From the NCBI GenBank assembly GCA_963931925.1, contig OZ007575.1, positions 33,970,850 through 34,034,849 on the forward strand: a stretch of DNA of 64,000 bases. The letters run 5' to 3'. Both the position numbers and the translations under genes were made by a program. The stretch comes from Onchidella celtica (taxonomy: Eukaryota > Mollusca > Gastropoda > Systellommatophora > Onchidiidae). Positions 36,660-46,673 of the stretch are shown one piece after another; within the stretch, counting starts at the first letter, position 1, and each line of letters starts with the position of its first letter. Under the pieces are notes generated by a model, which did no database searches, was not told the origin of the DNA, and saw nothing but the letters and a program-made list of their open reading frames with translations.

Positions 36660-39600
36660 GTAACGCTTGTGTTTGTTGACATTTGCATTCTTTTTTCATG
36701 ATTGAAAAGAAGATGTGTTTATGGCTTGGGGAGTGGGGAAGGGGGGGGGGGGGGGGTTGGGGGTGGAGGAAGCTCTTAAAAGTTGTATTTGTAAAGGCAC
36801 TGGGCAAAATCTCTGCTTAAAAAGAAACAACAACAGCAAGTGGTGAAGTTAAGAGTGGATCCTAGTGAATTTGATACATCGTCACTGCATGGCATAATGG
36901 CAGATATATATCTCATTTTTCATCGTTTTGTGGAAGGTGAATAATACTCCATGTCATGATAAGATACCTATATTTGTTGTTTAGATGAGTATTGCTAATG
37001 GCTGGGACTGGCACATCTATGGTTTGTGTACATGACAGTGCTGGGCTTGTCCAAAAGAAGAATGTGAAAGATCAGTGCAATTTTGGCTTCAGAGTCTGAC
37101 CAAGGCAGTTATGTTATCACAGTGACAGTATCACTATTTCTTTTATAGATATAGGTCAGCCACTCTGTCAAGAGCAGATTTAATTCATAAGAGTGAATTT
37201 TTGCGAGAGCAGTAAGTAATTTTTAGAAACGTAATTATTGTACGAGCCAGCATAACTTGGCCTTGAGCTGGTCTCGTAAACAATGTGTTTTGAACAGTTT
37301 TTTCCCTGATAGATAGACAGAAGGTGGGGAAGGATAGAGGGACAGCGTAGGTGTGCATGACTGAGCACTTGTTGTATCTCGTGTTTTGAACTAGGGGTAG
37401 TAAAGAGGGAAGGGGTGAGTAGGAATTAAATGTTATTGAGACGTCTGTTGACGTACAGAAAAACCGTGATCCAGAGTAAAAGCTCGGGGTTTTGAACATG
37501 TTAAGAATTTATTGCTATAAAATTTATATTATATTGTATTGAAGTAATTCGACCTTTGATGTCGACCCAAGGTCGTTGCGTAGGGCTGTTACTTAAAATA
37601 ACTCAGTTCGGCAGCTGAGCTAGAAGTGGTTGCACCAATCACAATCCAGGAATTAGACGGTAAGCTGCAGATGCAGTCCAGTATTTAAGGCCATACAGAA
37701 CTTAGTTCTGGGCCACATGTAGAAAATCCATTTACGAGGTGGACGGCGATAGTCCTCAGCCAGATGAGAGACATAGAGACGCAGTTGAGCAGTCCATTGT
37801 GAGGGGCCTGATTTAAAGCTCCAGAGCCTAAGCTACTTGGTTTGATATAAACCCACAGCCTTTACATCCAGCGCTCTCACTCCCAGTGAGGGCCGCATGG
37901 TGAGAGTCTATACTAATTTGTAATGATGAAAGTGAACCGTTCTACTTACTTTTGAAGACAGTTTCAGAGCTACCGCCAGACAACGCATGGTTGTACAAGC
38001 ATTCTCCATGGCGTGTCTAGAGGAAATGTCCACATCATAACATGTCTCATTGAATTAATAGAATTTAAACTGTTATATCCGTCGCCACGTGCGCGGATTC
38101 TATTTGCCATATAACTCATATGACCTGCAAGTAGTTAGATTGAATTCGTTAGTCTTTATAAAAGCTGTAGTTCCATTAGTTAGATTCAGTTGCCTTTGAA
38201 TTGATATATATATTTATAATTATATTTGTTACATTAATTCCTGTAATTAAACTGCCCTACAGTTCTGCTAAAATTGAAAGCAATTGATTTATTTAGTTTT
38301 TAGAGTGCAAGTATTTATTTTTGTGTGTTCGTCGATTGTGGGAGCGGACCTCGAAAGAGTGTCAGTCGAAATATCCCCATGTAACCCACATCGCGACACA
38401 CTCATTTTCAACTTCCTTGGATTCTGTGTATTAGGCCCAATGAGATTTTATCTTTGTCTCAATACTTAAATGTCATGATAATATTATTGTAGAAGACAGC
38501 AGAGCTAAACTTTGAACATCACTTAGAGCGCTCATGCTTGCTGGACAAAAAACATTACATGTCAGAAGACAATAGGGTATGGTTCATTACCAATTATAAG
38601 TTGTAGGTTAAGTCAAAGATTCTATAGGTGAGTTTTCCTATGACAAAGACAGCATCTATCCTCTATACACAGTACTTATCAAGCATAAATTTGTGTTTGG
38701 CCAGTAGGTATGTGACCTTACCATCCATCGAAAGTCGCAGAGACATGATCAGACAGTACCTGGACAATCACAGCCACAACATGAGTGGTGATGACATTCT
38801 AGAAGTCGCTCGTCAGACAGATGGTAAGTAAATTTGGAAAAAGGTAGGGTATTTAATGAGGAAAGAATCAAGATACCAAGGAAAAATTATTGAAAAGATC
38901 ACATGGTAAGCTGAAATACAATTATACAGATGTAATCCGGCCATCCAATCCAATCACAGTAATTTACCTGCATAAAGAGAAAAACTTGTTCAATGCCGAA
39001 GAAGAAAATTACACCTTCATTGCAATAGTTTACTATCTAATGTCTTTCCTTCCTATAGAAATGAATACTGATACTCAAATAGTTTGCAAAGGAATGATGT
39101 GATGAGTTGCAATATGACTTGAAGAAAACCACCAATATGAAAATGTAGACACTTTACTTTTCATGTGATGTGTGAAAGTAAAGCATGATTGAGTCACTGG
39201 AGAAAGTTAGTGAGATGGTGAATGAGGAATAACACAAGCAGAGGAGGCTCACAAGAGCAGTAGCTATCATCTAGCTATCATCACAAACAGGGTGATTTAT
39301 CAGCTCAGTTATCCAGCCAAGCTTTTGATATGTCTTTGGTGAAATTGATTTGAAGAGAAGAAATTGGTCACAATAGCCATGGAAATCTTATATTAGCTTT
39401 AGGAAACAGGTATCTCAAATAAAATATTTAAACATTAATCAATGACTGGTTGGCCAGGTGCCAGAGATTTTAACAAAGTGCTTAATCAGTATTTTGAGTG
39501 GTCAGTTGCGACTATCAGCATGAGGTGTAAAGAAGGCAGCTAACACAGCTTGTGCAGTACCCTTGTATCCTCTGCTCCATATTCTTTGATGAAGTGTTTG

Positions 39601-41375
39601 TCTGGGAATTTTCAGTTTTTATTGTTGTGTTATTAATTATCTTTTTGGGTAATGCCAATTTGTTGATAGAATAGGTAGACATTATGTGTATGTGGAAAAT
39701 GATGTACCTGTACCTGTGCATGACCTGAACTGAAGGAAAGAATGGCCGCTGTATGACATGGACACTTTTCTAAGTATGATTTTTGTGGCAATCCATTTCT
39801 TTGAAGTCATCTTTATGTGGATTACAAATTGCATCTAAAAATCAAAGAAGGCACCTTAACTCTTTCAGGATGTCAGTGTTAGGGGCTTCAGTCAAGTCTG
39901 GACATAATTAATTTTTTCTCACTTTGGGAAAAAACAGCATGGTTCAGAAAAACGCTTACAGAAAAAAAGTATTGATAGTGAAGTAAAATGTTACACATCA
40001 AATGAAAGACAATTGAATATAGAATACAATATATATTGGCGATATGTCCAAGTGCAATAAATCGGGGATACATCCCGAAAGAGTTAAAGAGAGAGAGAGA
40101 GAGAGAATTGTTTCATCCGAGAATTATGAAGTATTTTATACTGCTATATAAAGAAACAACAAAATGAAATAAGAGAAATTAGCTTTATGAAATTTTCACT
40201 TACTCAATGTCATTTTCCTTCTACCAACATGCATTATGATTACACATTTCATTTGTACTTCTTCCATAGGTTTTACAGGGGCAGATGTGCTTGTACTCAT
40301 GAAGGTTGCCAGCATGGAGATTGTGAGAAAGCTTTCCACTGCCCAATACTTCAAGAAAATATGGGTGCATGAAGAGAGGATCACTGACAGGAAAGCTGAG
40401 GTATTGCACCTAGGATATCTCTAATTCCATTTTTCAAGATGAGGAAGTACTGTGAAAGTTCAGACTTCATTCATGAAATGCTAATGTTTTCAGCTGAAAA
40501 TGGATTTTTCCCATACTTTTCCACCATACCTGGTATTTGAGGCCTACTTATTTAACTTTGTAATGTGTTTGTTCTGGGCAAACCTCTTATCCCAAAGACT
40601 GAAGCTAAGTGACCCATTTTATCATGTTTAGTAAATGAACACACTAATTCTGCAATTTACATCAGTAAACAGAAACAAAATTTCATAGAAATTAAACTGA
40701 TATATTATATCCAACCAGTCTGTATCAGAAAAACAAGAACAGACAGCCAGTGATGGGCATGATGCAGACTCCTCAAGCAGGGATAGGGATTCAACAAGCA
40801 CAGATGCTGGGTCACAAGCACTTGGTCATGTGAGCCTCCCTTTGTCGGGACAGAACGAAACAAGCCAAGAAGATGTAAAATCAGGAGATGCCAAGGATTG
40901 TACAGAAACATCCTCAGGGGAAGAACATCTTCACCACACTGCAAAAAACACAAACCCTCAGCAAAGTGAAAGTGCAGTAACAATAGAACAGGACGCTGTT
41001 GAAAAGGGAGACACTTGCAGTGCTGAAGATCTATGTGCAATGGCTAATGAAGCAAAAGACACAGAGGCTGATCAGGAAGAAACAGATAAAGTTCAGGCTG
41101 AGCATGGGGACTTGTACAATGACTCAAAACTAGCACAGCATTGTGGTAGTTCCAGCGAAGAGCTCACAATGGTGGAAAAATTCATTCCCTGTGAATCCAC
41201 TGAGAAAGGGGCTGTGAAAGCCACATTTCTGGACCTACCGGAAGAAAAACTCTATCTCCAGCCAGAGATTTCTAAAGAGGCAATGGTGACAGCCCTTAGT
41301 ACAATGAGAAGCAGTGTATCTGAAGAGGATGCAGAACATATGAGAGACTTCATCGATTGGTTTGACACACCATGA
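35743..41375 (+). CDS. Diverged VPS4-like MIT-AAA ATPase (606 aa, four coding exons)
   Basis: Gene-level entry: exons 35743-36659, 38708-38823, 40270-40400 and 40719-41375 join in frame. VPS4 is the AAA ATPase that disassembles ESCRT-III at endosomes, the midbody and other membranes. Seen: a MIT-like helical region at residues 50-120 (ESLFSEGEYRKSLESYTKVL), the VPS4-type linker (VILPLKFPKLF), Walker A GYPGTGKS (187-194), Walker B-like LCLEDLD (246-252), sensor-1 region LIGTTQRPW (285-293), arginine fingers LRRRF (299-303), GFTGADV (345-351) and a VPS4-like C-terminal helix ending FIDWFDTP. Odd points: the Walker B acids read E-D instead of D-E, the sensor-1 Asn is Gln, the pore-loop KWLG reads RLYG, and about 165 acidic Ser/Thr/Glu-rich residues precede the C-terminal block. 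Usual VPS4 length is about 440 aa. Probably a fast-evolving paralogue with altered or lost ATP hydrolysis; that is inference. Confidence 0.85.
36660..37238. other. Start of the large first coding intron, with a G-rich run
   Basis: Noncoding. A G-only run lies near 36740-36756, then AT-rich DNA up to the LTR-like fossil. Confidence 0.7.
37239..38400 (+). mobile_element. Solo-LTR-like fossil, copy 1 (in VPS4-like intron)
   Basis: Starts TGTACGAGCCAGC and ends ATCGCGACACA. It carries a CCAAT-like and TATA-like pair (ACCAATCAC... TATTTAAGG) near 37636-37690 as expected for an LTR promoter. The first half aligns with 44305-45656 on the other strand, and the last 35 bp resemble the end of the copy at 50313. 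No internal coding region is attached, so it is a broken, probably old, solo LTR of an LTR retrotransposon of unassigned family. Confidence 0.45.
38708..38823 (+). CDS. VPS4-like exon 2
   Basis: Encodes YVTLPSIESRRDMIRQYL through VARQTD, aligned to the VPS4 segment that follows the arginine fingers (IYIPLP... GRKTDG). The acceptor region reads ccagTAG|G, so two acceptors 3 nt apart are possible; the downstream one gives Arg-Tyr, the upstream one would add Ser. Donor GATG|gtaagt. Confidence 0.87.
40270..40400 (+). CDS. VPS4-like exon 3
   Basis: Acceptor cttccatag|GT. It encodes the sensor-2 type segment GFTGADVLVLMKVASMEIVR and then a helix ending ITDRKAE. The donor GCTGAG|gtattg is weaker than the others but gives a phase-0 join to an open exon. 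Confidence 0.82.
40719..41375 (+). CDS. VPS4-like exon 4: acidic insert and C-terminal helix
   Basis: Acceptor ccaaccag|TCT, phase 0, stop TGA at 41373-41375. About 165 residues of Ser/Thr/Glu/Asp/Gln-rich sequence without predicted structure are followed by FLDLPEEKLYLQPEISKEAM and a last helix ending FIDWFDTP. This matches the VPS4 C-terminus (WMDVPGDKL... KKFTEDFG). The conserved end confirms the VPS4 relationship across the insert. Confidence 0.87.
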   Translation, partial: SVSEKQEQTASDGHDADSSSRDRDSTSTDAGSQALGHVSLPLSGQNETSQEDVKSGDAKDCTETSSGEEHLHHTAKNTNPQQSESAVTIEQDAVEKGDTCSAEDLCAMANEAKDTEADQEETDKVQAEHGDLYNDSKLAQHCGSSSEELTMVEKFIPCESTEKGAVKATFLDLPEEKLYLQPEISKEAMVTALSTMRSSVSEEDAEHMRDFIDWFDTP

Positions 41376-42125
41376 AACTTCTTAAATACGGTACATATCA
41401 CTTGAATTATGTCTCAAATATTTCTGTGGTAATGATAGCTGAATTAGGCTAAGTGTTAAGTTGAGAACTTAAGCATGACTCTTTGTTTAGGTGAAAACTG
41501 CTTTGTCTCTCTCACAGTTTACATACATACATGTAATTGATGGGATAGATAAAAAATTAATACTTTTCAGGACTCAGTTACTTGAATATAAGTTATTTTG
41601 TAGGTTATATCCCTTGATTTGAAACCAATGTTCCTTGATACTAATACCCAAAGTAATGTTTCACAGTGATCATTTTGAGGTGTATGATTACATCAAGCTA
41701 ATAACTGTTGATCCAAGTTTTGATATGCTTGAGGAATTTTATGTTTGGTGCTGCACTGCAAAATTGCTGGGTGCTTGATTTCACTGATTTCATTCAGGCA
41801 TTTCAGAAGAAAAGAAAAACTGACAATGCATAAAAAAGTAAATGGTTTGACAAGAAACTCACGGCAAGTCTCGTCAGACTTCTCATTTTTAGGTCAGGTC
41901 CAATTAGCTTTAGAGATGGCCATATTTATCGAAGTGAAGCCTTTGCTTTATAGTGTGGTGGCCGCAGTCATGAACTGGTATTGACCACATCCAAAGTGAT
42001 TTTTGAAGAGTAAATAACATTGGTAATCTCAGTGGTAGATCAGTATGATGTCAGATCACCATTTATAGTCTGGTCAAAAATACTTGGAAGTATTGGATAT
42101 GAACTGAACTGGGCATTGATTATAA
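41376..42125. other. VPS4-like 3' flank, no further gene
   Basis: AT-rich noncoding DNA, at least partly 3' UTR. No clear polyadenylation signal picked out. Confidence 0.5.
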
Positions 42126-42597
42126 TCTATACTATATATATTTGTGGACTTGAGATTTTTCGTTGCAAAAGGCTTCTGAACCGCTCAACACTCAGACTTC
42201 AAATTTTATATGGTGCATCAGAATGGATGTAAGAGTGCACACTTTTTAATACAAGGCTAAAATCGGTGTTGTTTTTTTTATTGGAAATTTATTGTTTCGC
42301 CATCATTTAGATCTATTTCGAGTCATGGTTCGCCATTTTAAGGTTTCGTTATCACTTCCTGCGATGTGTTCACTATCAAACACACTAACCAGTGCGCAAA
42401 TCATGCTGTTGTACGGGATGCGCAGGGTGTCAACTCACAAAGGCAGAGCAGTAAGACTTAAATATTTAAAACAAACAAACAAAAATAAAATAAACAAATA
42501 GGAACAGACTAGATGAAGCAGGTCCATATTAACCACCCAGAACTGAAACCAATATTCAAACCGATTTATCCCAGGCAGGGCTGGGGACCTCAGCTAG
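42126..42597 (+). mobile_element. Non-autonomous Helitron, copy 1
   Basis: Begins A|TCTATACTATATATAT and ends with hairpin CCCAG...CTGGG (42570-42585), 8 nt, then CTAG|T. TC start, subterminal hairpin, CTRR end and A/T flanks are the Helitron signature. The 3' 300 bp match the copy at 47722-48441 at high identity in inverted orientation; the 5' part is shorter by an internal deletion. No Rep/helicase coding sequence. Confidence 0.8.
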
Positions 42598-42648
42598 TTT
42601 TTTTTATATTTATACATGTATATATAAGGTTTAATATGTGTTTAATAT

Positions 42649-43020
42649 GGGAACTTGCTACTGGCAACCGACCCAGAGGTGGGCCACATCTGCGATTCAA
42701 AGACACTTGCAGGGTCACGATGAAAGCATTCAACATCGACCCCAATGAATGGGAGAACCTTGCGGGTGATCGAAGCAGATGGAGACAAAAATTGCGCAGT
42801 GGCACGCTCGCAATAGACTTCAAGGCAAAAGAAACATACCTGACAAAACGACAGAGGCGGAATGAAAACACTCGCCAAAGTGAACCCAAAAGACTGACCT
42901 GCAATCAGTGCCATCGCACTCTCGGGTCAAACATTGGTAGAATAAGCCACGAGAGACGCTGTCAGTCAAAGTGAAAGTGAATATTCTAGCTGCTTAGACC
43001 GTCTGTAAAGACGCTAAAGG
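42649..43020 (+). mobile_element. LINE 3' fragment: C-terminus of a reverse-transcriptase ORF with zinc-finger end
   Basis: The frame to the stop at 42974 reads LATGNRPRGGPHLRFKDTCR, then NIDPNEWENLAGDRSRWRQK, and ends CNQCHRTLGSNIGRISHERR plus C. Pattern recognition: many invertebrate LINE ORFs end with RPRGRP-LRFKD, an IDP-WE-LA-DR-WR block and a C-C-H-C type finger. Only this tail is present, directly after the Helitron end, followed by about 45 bp and a TA run. Confidence 0.72.
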
Positions 43021-43332
43021 CCATATATATATATAATATGTGTTGTAATGTCATAGAATGCATTATTACTGTATTACAGTGTTTGCATGTTTTGGCCATC
43101 ATTATTTGTGTGTGTGCCTGGAGAAAGGTCCCAGTTGTCGCAAATTTTGGATTTTGAGATAAGGGCATATTCTTCTAGAAAATTCAATGCTGAACACGCT
43201 GCTTTTAAAATTTTTTCCAATATCTTAAGTAGTTTTGAAGATATGACACATTTTGTAAGACAGGGGGCAAAAACAAACTTTTAAGTAAAACAGCTTTAAC
43301 AGCTCTCTCCCATGACAGACTTTTTGGATATT

Positions 43333-43435
43333 GTTGGGGGAGCGTAGTTTCATTACAAAGGCAAATAGGGAAACTACTGAGTTATGTTCACTGCTCAGCT
43401 CTAGCTTTCTATGTAAAATACTGCGCTCTCCTAAC
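43333..43435. mobile_element. MITE family 'GTTAGGG', copy 2
   Basis: Left GTTGGGGGAGCGTAGT and inverted right GTTAGGAGAGCGCAGT. Pairing continues outwards (CTTTTTGGATATT/GTTTTTTGGATCTT) to about 43319-43449. Shares GTTCACTGCTCAGCTCTAGC with the other copies. Confidence 0.75.
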
Positions 43436-43466
43436 AAGATCCAAAAAACTTCCGACTTGGCTGTTT

Positions 43467-43567
43467 TTAGGGGACCGTGGCATGTTACACGGTAAACTAT
43501 AGATCAGCAGTGAACACTACTCAGTATTATCTCTATAACGGCTTTGTAATTAGTCCACGGTCCCCTA
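43467..43567. mobile_element. MITE family 'GTTAGGG', copy 3 (inverted)
   Basis: Ends TTAGGGGACCGTGG and CCACGGTCCCCTAG are near-perfect inverted repeats. The interior CAGTGAACACTACTCAGTA and GGCTTTGTAATTAG match copy 2 in reverse orientation. Only about 30 bp separates it from copy 2. Confidence 0.75.
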
Positions 43568-43998
43568 GCAACAGTCACTCCAATATTACTTCCTGAAGAG
43601 TCACATGTTGTACAAATAATTAATAAAATAATATTTAAACATAAAATATTCCAAAGTCCTTTTCATATGCTATTTAGAAATGGTTAAACTTGTGTTTTCT
43701 GCTAGAAGTACATTTCCGACTAGGCACGACTTTTTCAACCTTTTCACCCCCTAGCTCAAAAATAGCTGTACCGACAACTGGGACCTTTCTTCAGGCGCAC
43801 ACACATTTATGGCTGAAGCCTGTTTTTTGTTTCATGTGCAATCTCAGAGATTAAAATTTAATTGATTTACCTAGTGCAATTTGTATGGGCATTTTCCTTA
43901 GGTTAGACTTTGATGTGTACTGTATGATTGTATCTTCTCATGGCTACATTGAGGACAGCTTTGTCACTTGTCAGGCAATGTCATTATTTCTGGTAATT

Positions 43999-44183
43999 TT
44001 ATAGAATCACTCCCGTCTCCAATCGGGTGGTTACCCTAACCCTAACCCTAACCATGTAAATATCTTGCAAACTACATGTAATAATTTGTGATGGATTTCA
44101 ATAACATATTCATTTTCAACGGCCCAAAATACGCATGAAAAAACCGGTTTGGAGCCCAGTTTGGAGACAGGAGTGATTCTATA
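43999..44183. mobile_element. Short MITE with 28-bp TIRs carrying telomere-like repeats
   Basis: Left TATAGAATCACTCCCGTCTC (then CAATCGGG) and inverted right TATAGAATCACTCCTGTCTC (then CAAACTGGG). About 185 bp. Just inside the left end lies CCCTAACCCTAACCCTAACC at about 44034-44053. Confidence 0.75.
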
Positions 44184-44304
44184 AAAATACATACCTTATT
44201 TCTTACTTAATTTGCCTCAGCTTCAAAAAACAGATTTTGTTTCTTTTTTTGTTTAAATTACACTCGCTTCTTTCTACTTTCTTTTTGTCACTTTCTAAGT
44301 AGGC

Positions 44305-45656
44305 TGTTACAAATCTGGTACTGGGTGGTAGTGCCCTCTAGCTGTTATGAAGAGGGTCTTCTCAATGATGGAATTATGACTGCATTTTAAATCGAGAGGT
44401 ATTTACTATTTACTCTTTCGTACCATGCCACACACTAAGAACAATCTGAATAAGTTTCATAAACAGACCTGCAGGGCCACAAATTTAATTACATTAAATT
44501 TCCTAACAATTTTGTCTAGATCTATTACATACTAAAAGACAACATCAGCAGCATCAAATGAAAATTCAATAATATGTCACTAGAAGTCTTCTCTAGATTC
44601 CTATAAGGTTATGATCATTCTGACTCACTAACAATTTAAGTACTAGTTATATATCTCTCAGATATAGTCTGCCTACTATCTATCAAGCAATATACTAATG
44701 TCTCTGGCGACGATGTCCTCTCAGCTATTTGTGCCTACCGCTTATAATGGATCAAGCTCGTCAATATAAACTGACGTAGTTAAGTCTATTGGATCTACTC
44801 TAGGATGGGCTGGCAATCCCCAGCCTCATCCAGACAAATCAATCCCAATTCACAGATGTGTATGCCAAACATTCATACTAGTGGCAAGTCAATATAAATC
44901 TTTGTCTTGCATTCTTGGGTAGCACTCCTAGCATATGCGGCAATCCTGTCCTACTGGATAAATTATGTTCAGTTCCTCGTTCATTGTTGAATCATCAAAG
45001 GACAAACACTTACACTTGGTCCCTGGTATTAGAAAAACCAGGGAACAGTAGACAATAGCAGTGGGCATATCTCATTCAAGCATATGGCTTCATCTCAATG
45101 TCTATAGTGGACTAGACATGAATCAACAGTCTTATGATTCTTCAGGCAGAATCGTGCCGACGCCTGCACAGATTGGAATTTTCTGTATGGAGTAATGGAC
45201 ATAGGTATGGCTACACTTTTATACTGTGCAGCCACCTGCAAATTACCGTCCAAATCCCTAGATTTGATTGGTGCATCCATGCGAGCTCATCTCGCAGTAT
45301 TAATATATTCTACGTGGGAGTTGCTCACGGCCTTGTACTAAAAACAGACAAGGTCAATTTAAAATGTCAAAACAATTACTGAAATCTTTAAACCCTCGTG
45401 CTTTCTACATTTTATGTACGAATTTCTGAACGCGACTAAGCGTCTTAAACTATCTATCCTTATTCACCCCTTCTCTTCCCTTCTAAGTGTTCATCAAAAT
45501 CACGGGGTCGAGAATTGCACTGTCACTCCTAACTTATCCATTTATTCTATCTCGCCCCACTTTCTTTCCATCTCTATGAAAAAGTGTTTCAAAAACAAAC
45601 TGTTCACGAGAACAGTTCAAGGACAAAATTACGCTGGTTATAAGCAACGAGACCGT
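44305..45656 (-). mobile_element. Solo-LTR-like fossil, copy 2
   Basis: On the minus strand it starts TGCTTATAACCAGCGTAATT and ends near AGATTTGTAACA. It aligns with copy 1 over at least 500 bp, for example GATTGGTGCA next to the promoter-like block and CACCCCTT/TTCACGAGAACAG-like strings. No coding interior. Broken and diverged, hence old; boundaries approximate. Confidence 0.42.
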
Positions 45657-46014
45657 GAAAAATCAACTCCTTACAAGTCGTGACCCAGCACGGCATTTAT
45701 ATTACTTAAACCCTGACATAGGCCTACTCTATCTCTGCATCACCCTTTCTGTCAGTCATGGCCTCTTTCCTATTATCAATTATTTGCATTCTTCCACTGT
45801 GTTTTGAATGCATTTGTGGCAGAACAAAGGAATATAAAGTTCATGTGTTTTGTTCTCCCTGTCCATGGGAAAATTTAACCTCAGCGTCATTCTCTCCGTC
45901 CTTTTCTTTGGCATTGTTTGTTTATGTTTTGTGATCTTTCAATGAATGAATTTCTGTCCATCATATCATCAATCTGCTGTTGGAACCTGGTTAAAATTAA
46001 AGTTGACAGCCATT

Positions 46015-46120
46015 GTTAGGGGACGACAGTGAAATTACAAAGCCAAAGAGAGAAAATACCGATTTACCTGTGTTGCTCAGCTATAGCCTCCTATGTGAGA
46101 TATCATGGTCCCCTATCAAC
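46015..46120. mobile_element. MITE family 'GTTAGGG', copy 4
   Basis: Starts GTTAGGGGACGACAGT, has AAATTACAAAGCCAAAGAGA and GTTGCTCAGCTATAGCCTCC, and ends GGTCCCCTATCAAC, with inverted-repeat ends. Confidence 0.72.
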
Positions 46121-46375
46121 AGGCTTTGAGTTGAGTTTTAACAAGATTCCAACAGCCAACCGATGACATGATATATATCTTTCTCAATTTTTTTCCCTGT
46201 GGTTTTCTCTTCTTTTTTCTGTTTTGTTCCTTCCTCAAATCCTTTTCATTCTTTCTGTGAGATCATCGCCATTCTCCAAGTTGGCTTCATAAACATTGGA
46301 TGGTAAAGTGTTTGCCCACAAAGCGGAAGTCATGGATTGAATTCTCATATTGGAGCCATCCACATTATAAGCCAT

Positions 46376-46462
46376 TGTTGAACAGTGAACACAATTCAGC
46401 ATTTCCTCTATTTGGATTTTTAATAAACTCTGAAGACTCTCTGTTGTCCGGCTCCCCCATGA
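46376..46462. mobile_element. MITE family 'GTTAGGG', copy 5 (inverted, degenerate)
   Basis: GAACAGTGAACACAATTCAG, then TTTCCTCTATTTGG, and a later GGCTCCCCCAT follow the order of copy 2 read on the other strand. Confidence 0.5.
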
Positions 46463-46580
46463 GTTTCTAGTTACTTACATAATATAAAGTCACATTGCCA
46501 ACATGCCAGAAGTATTTGAAATTCTTGAAGATCAAGTTCCACTTGCATCACAAATCAAATAAGGTAAGAAATGATTTACG

Positions 46581-46595
46581 AAAAAAAAAAAAAAA
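46581..46595 (-). terminator. Pol III terminator of the tRNA-Arg gene
   Basis: Fifteen A on the plus strand, i.e. fifteen T on the transcribed minus strand, starting 5 nt after the tRNA 3' end. Confidence 0.9.
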
Positions 46596-46600
46596 GATTT

Positions 46601-46673
46601 CGAGCCTGCCAGGATTCGAACCTGGAATCTTCTGATCCGTAGTCAGACGCGTTATCCGTTGCGCCACAGGCCC
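46601..46673 (-). tRNA. tRNA-Arg-ACG: tRNA-Arg (anticodon ACG)
   Basis: The minus strand folds as a canonical 73-nt cloverleaf. Acceptor GGGCCTG pairs with CAGGCTC, with G as discriminator. The anticodon stem TCTGA/TCAGA holds loop CTACGGA, anticodon ACG, and the T arm is CCAGG-TTCGAAT-CCTGG. The A-box (TGGCGCAACGG) and B-box (GGTTCGAATCC) are intact. A run of 15 T follows within 10 nt, which is a strong Pol III terminator. No intron and no encoded CCA, as usual in eukaryotes. The sequence is nearly identical to metazoan tRNA-Arg-ACG, so it looks functional. Confidence 0.97.

Larger units (their letters stand above)
43107..43805. mobile_element. DNA transposon (MITE-like) with about 33-bp TIRs, hosting two smaller elements
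   Basis: The left end TGTGTGTGCCTGGAGAAAGG, continuing TCCCAGTTGTCG, is matched inverted at 43771-43805 (TGTGTGCGCCTGAAGAAAGG, TCCCAGTTGTCG). A weaker inner match (TTTTGAGATAAGGG/TTTTTGAGCTAGGGG) extends the arms. About 699 bp, noncoding. Two 'GTTAGGG' MITE copies lie inside. Confidence 0.78.

Noticed and set aside
42513-42974. Reading 42513-42974 as one 153-aa host protein
   Set aside because: The first third is Helitron end sequence and only the later part is LINE ORF tail; the frame joins two transposons by chance.
44034-44053. A true telomere or telomere fusion site
   Set aside because: Only about three CCCTAA units, within a short inverted-repeat element.
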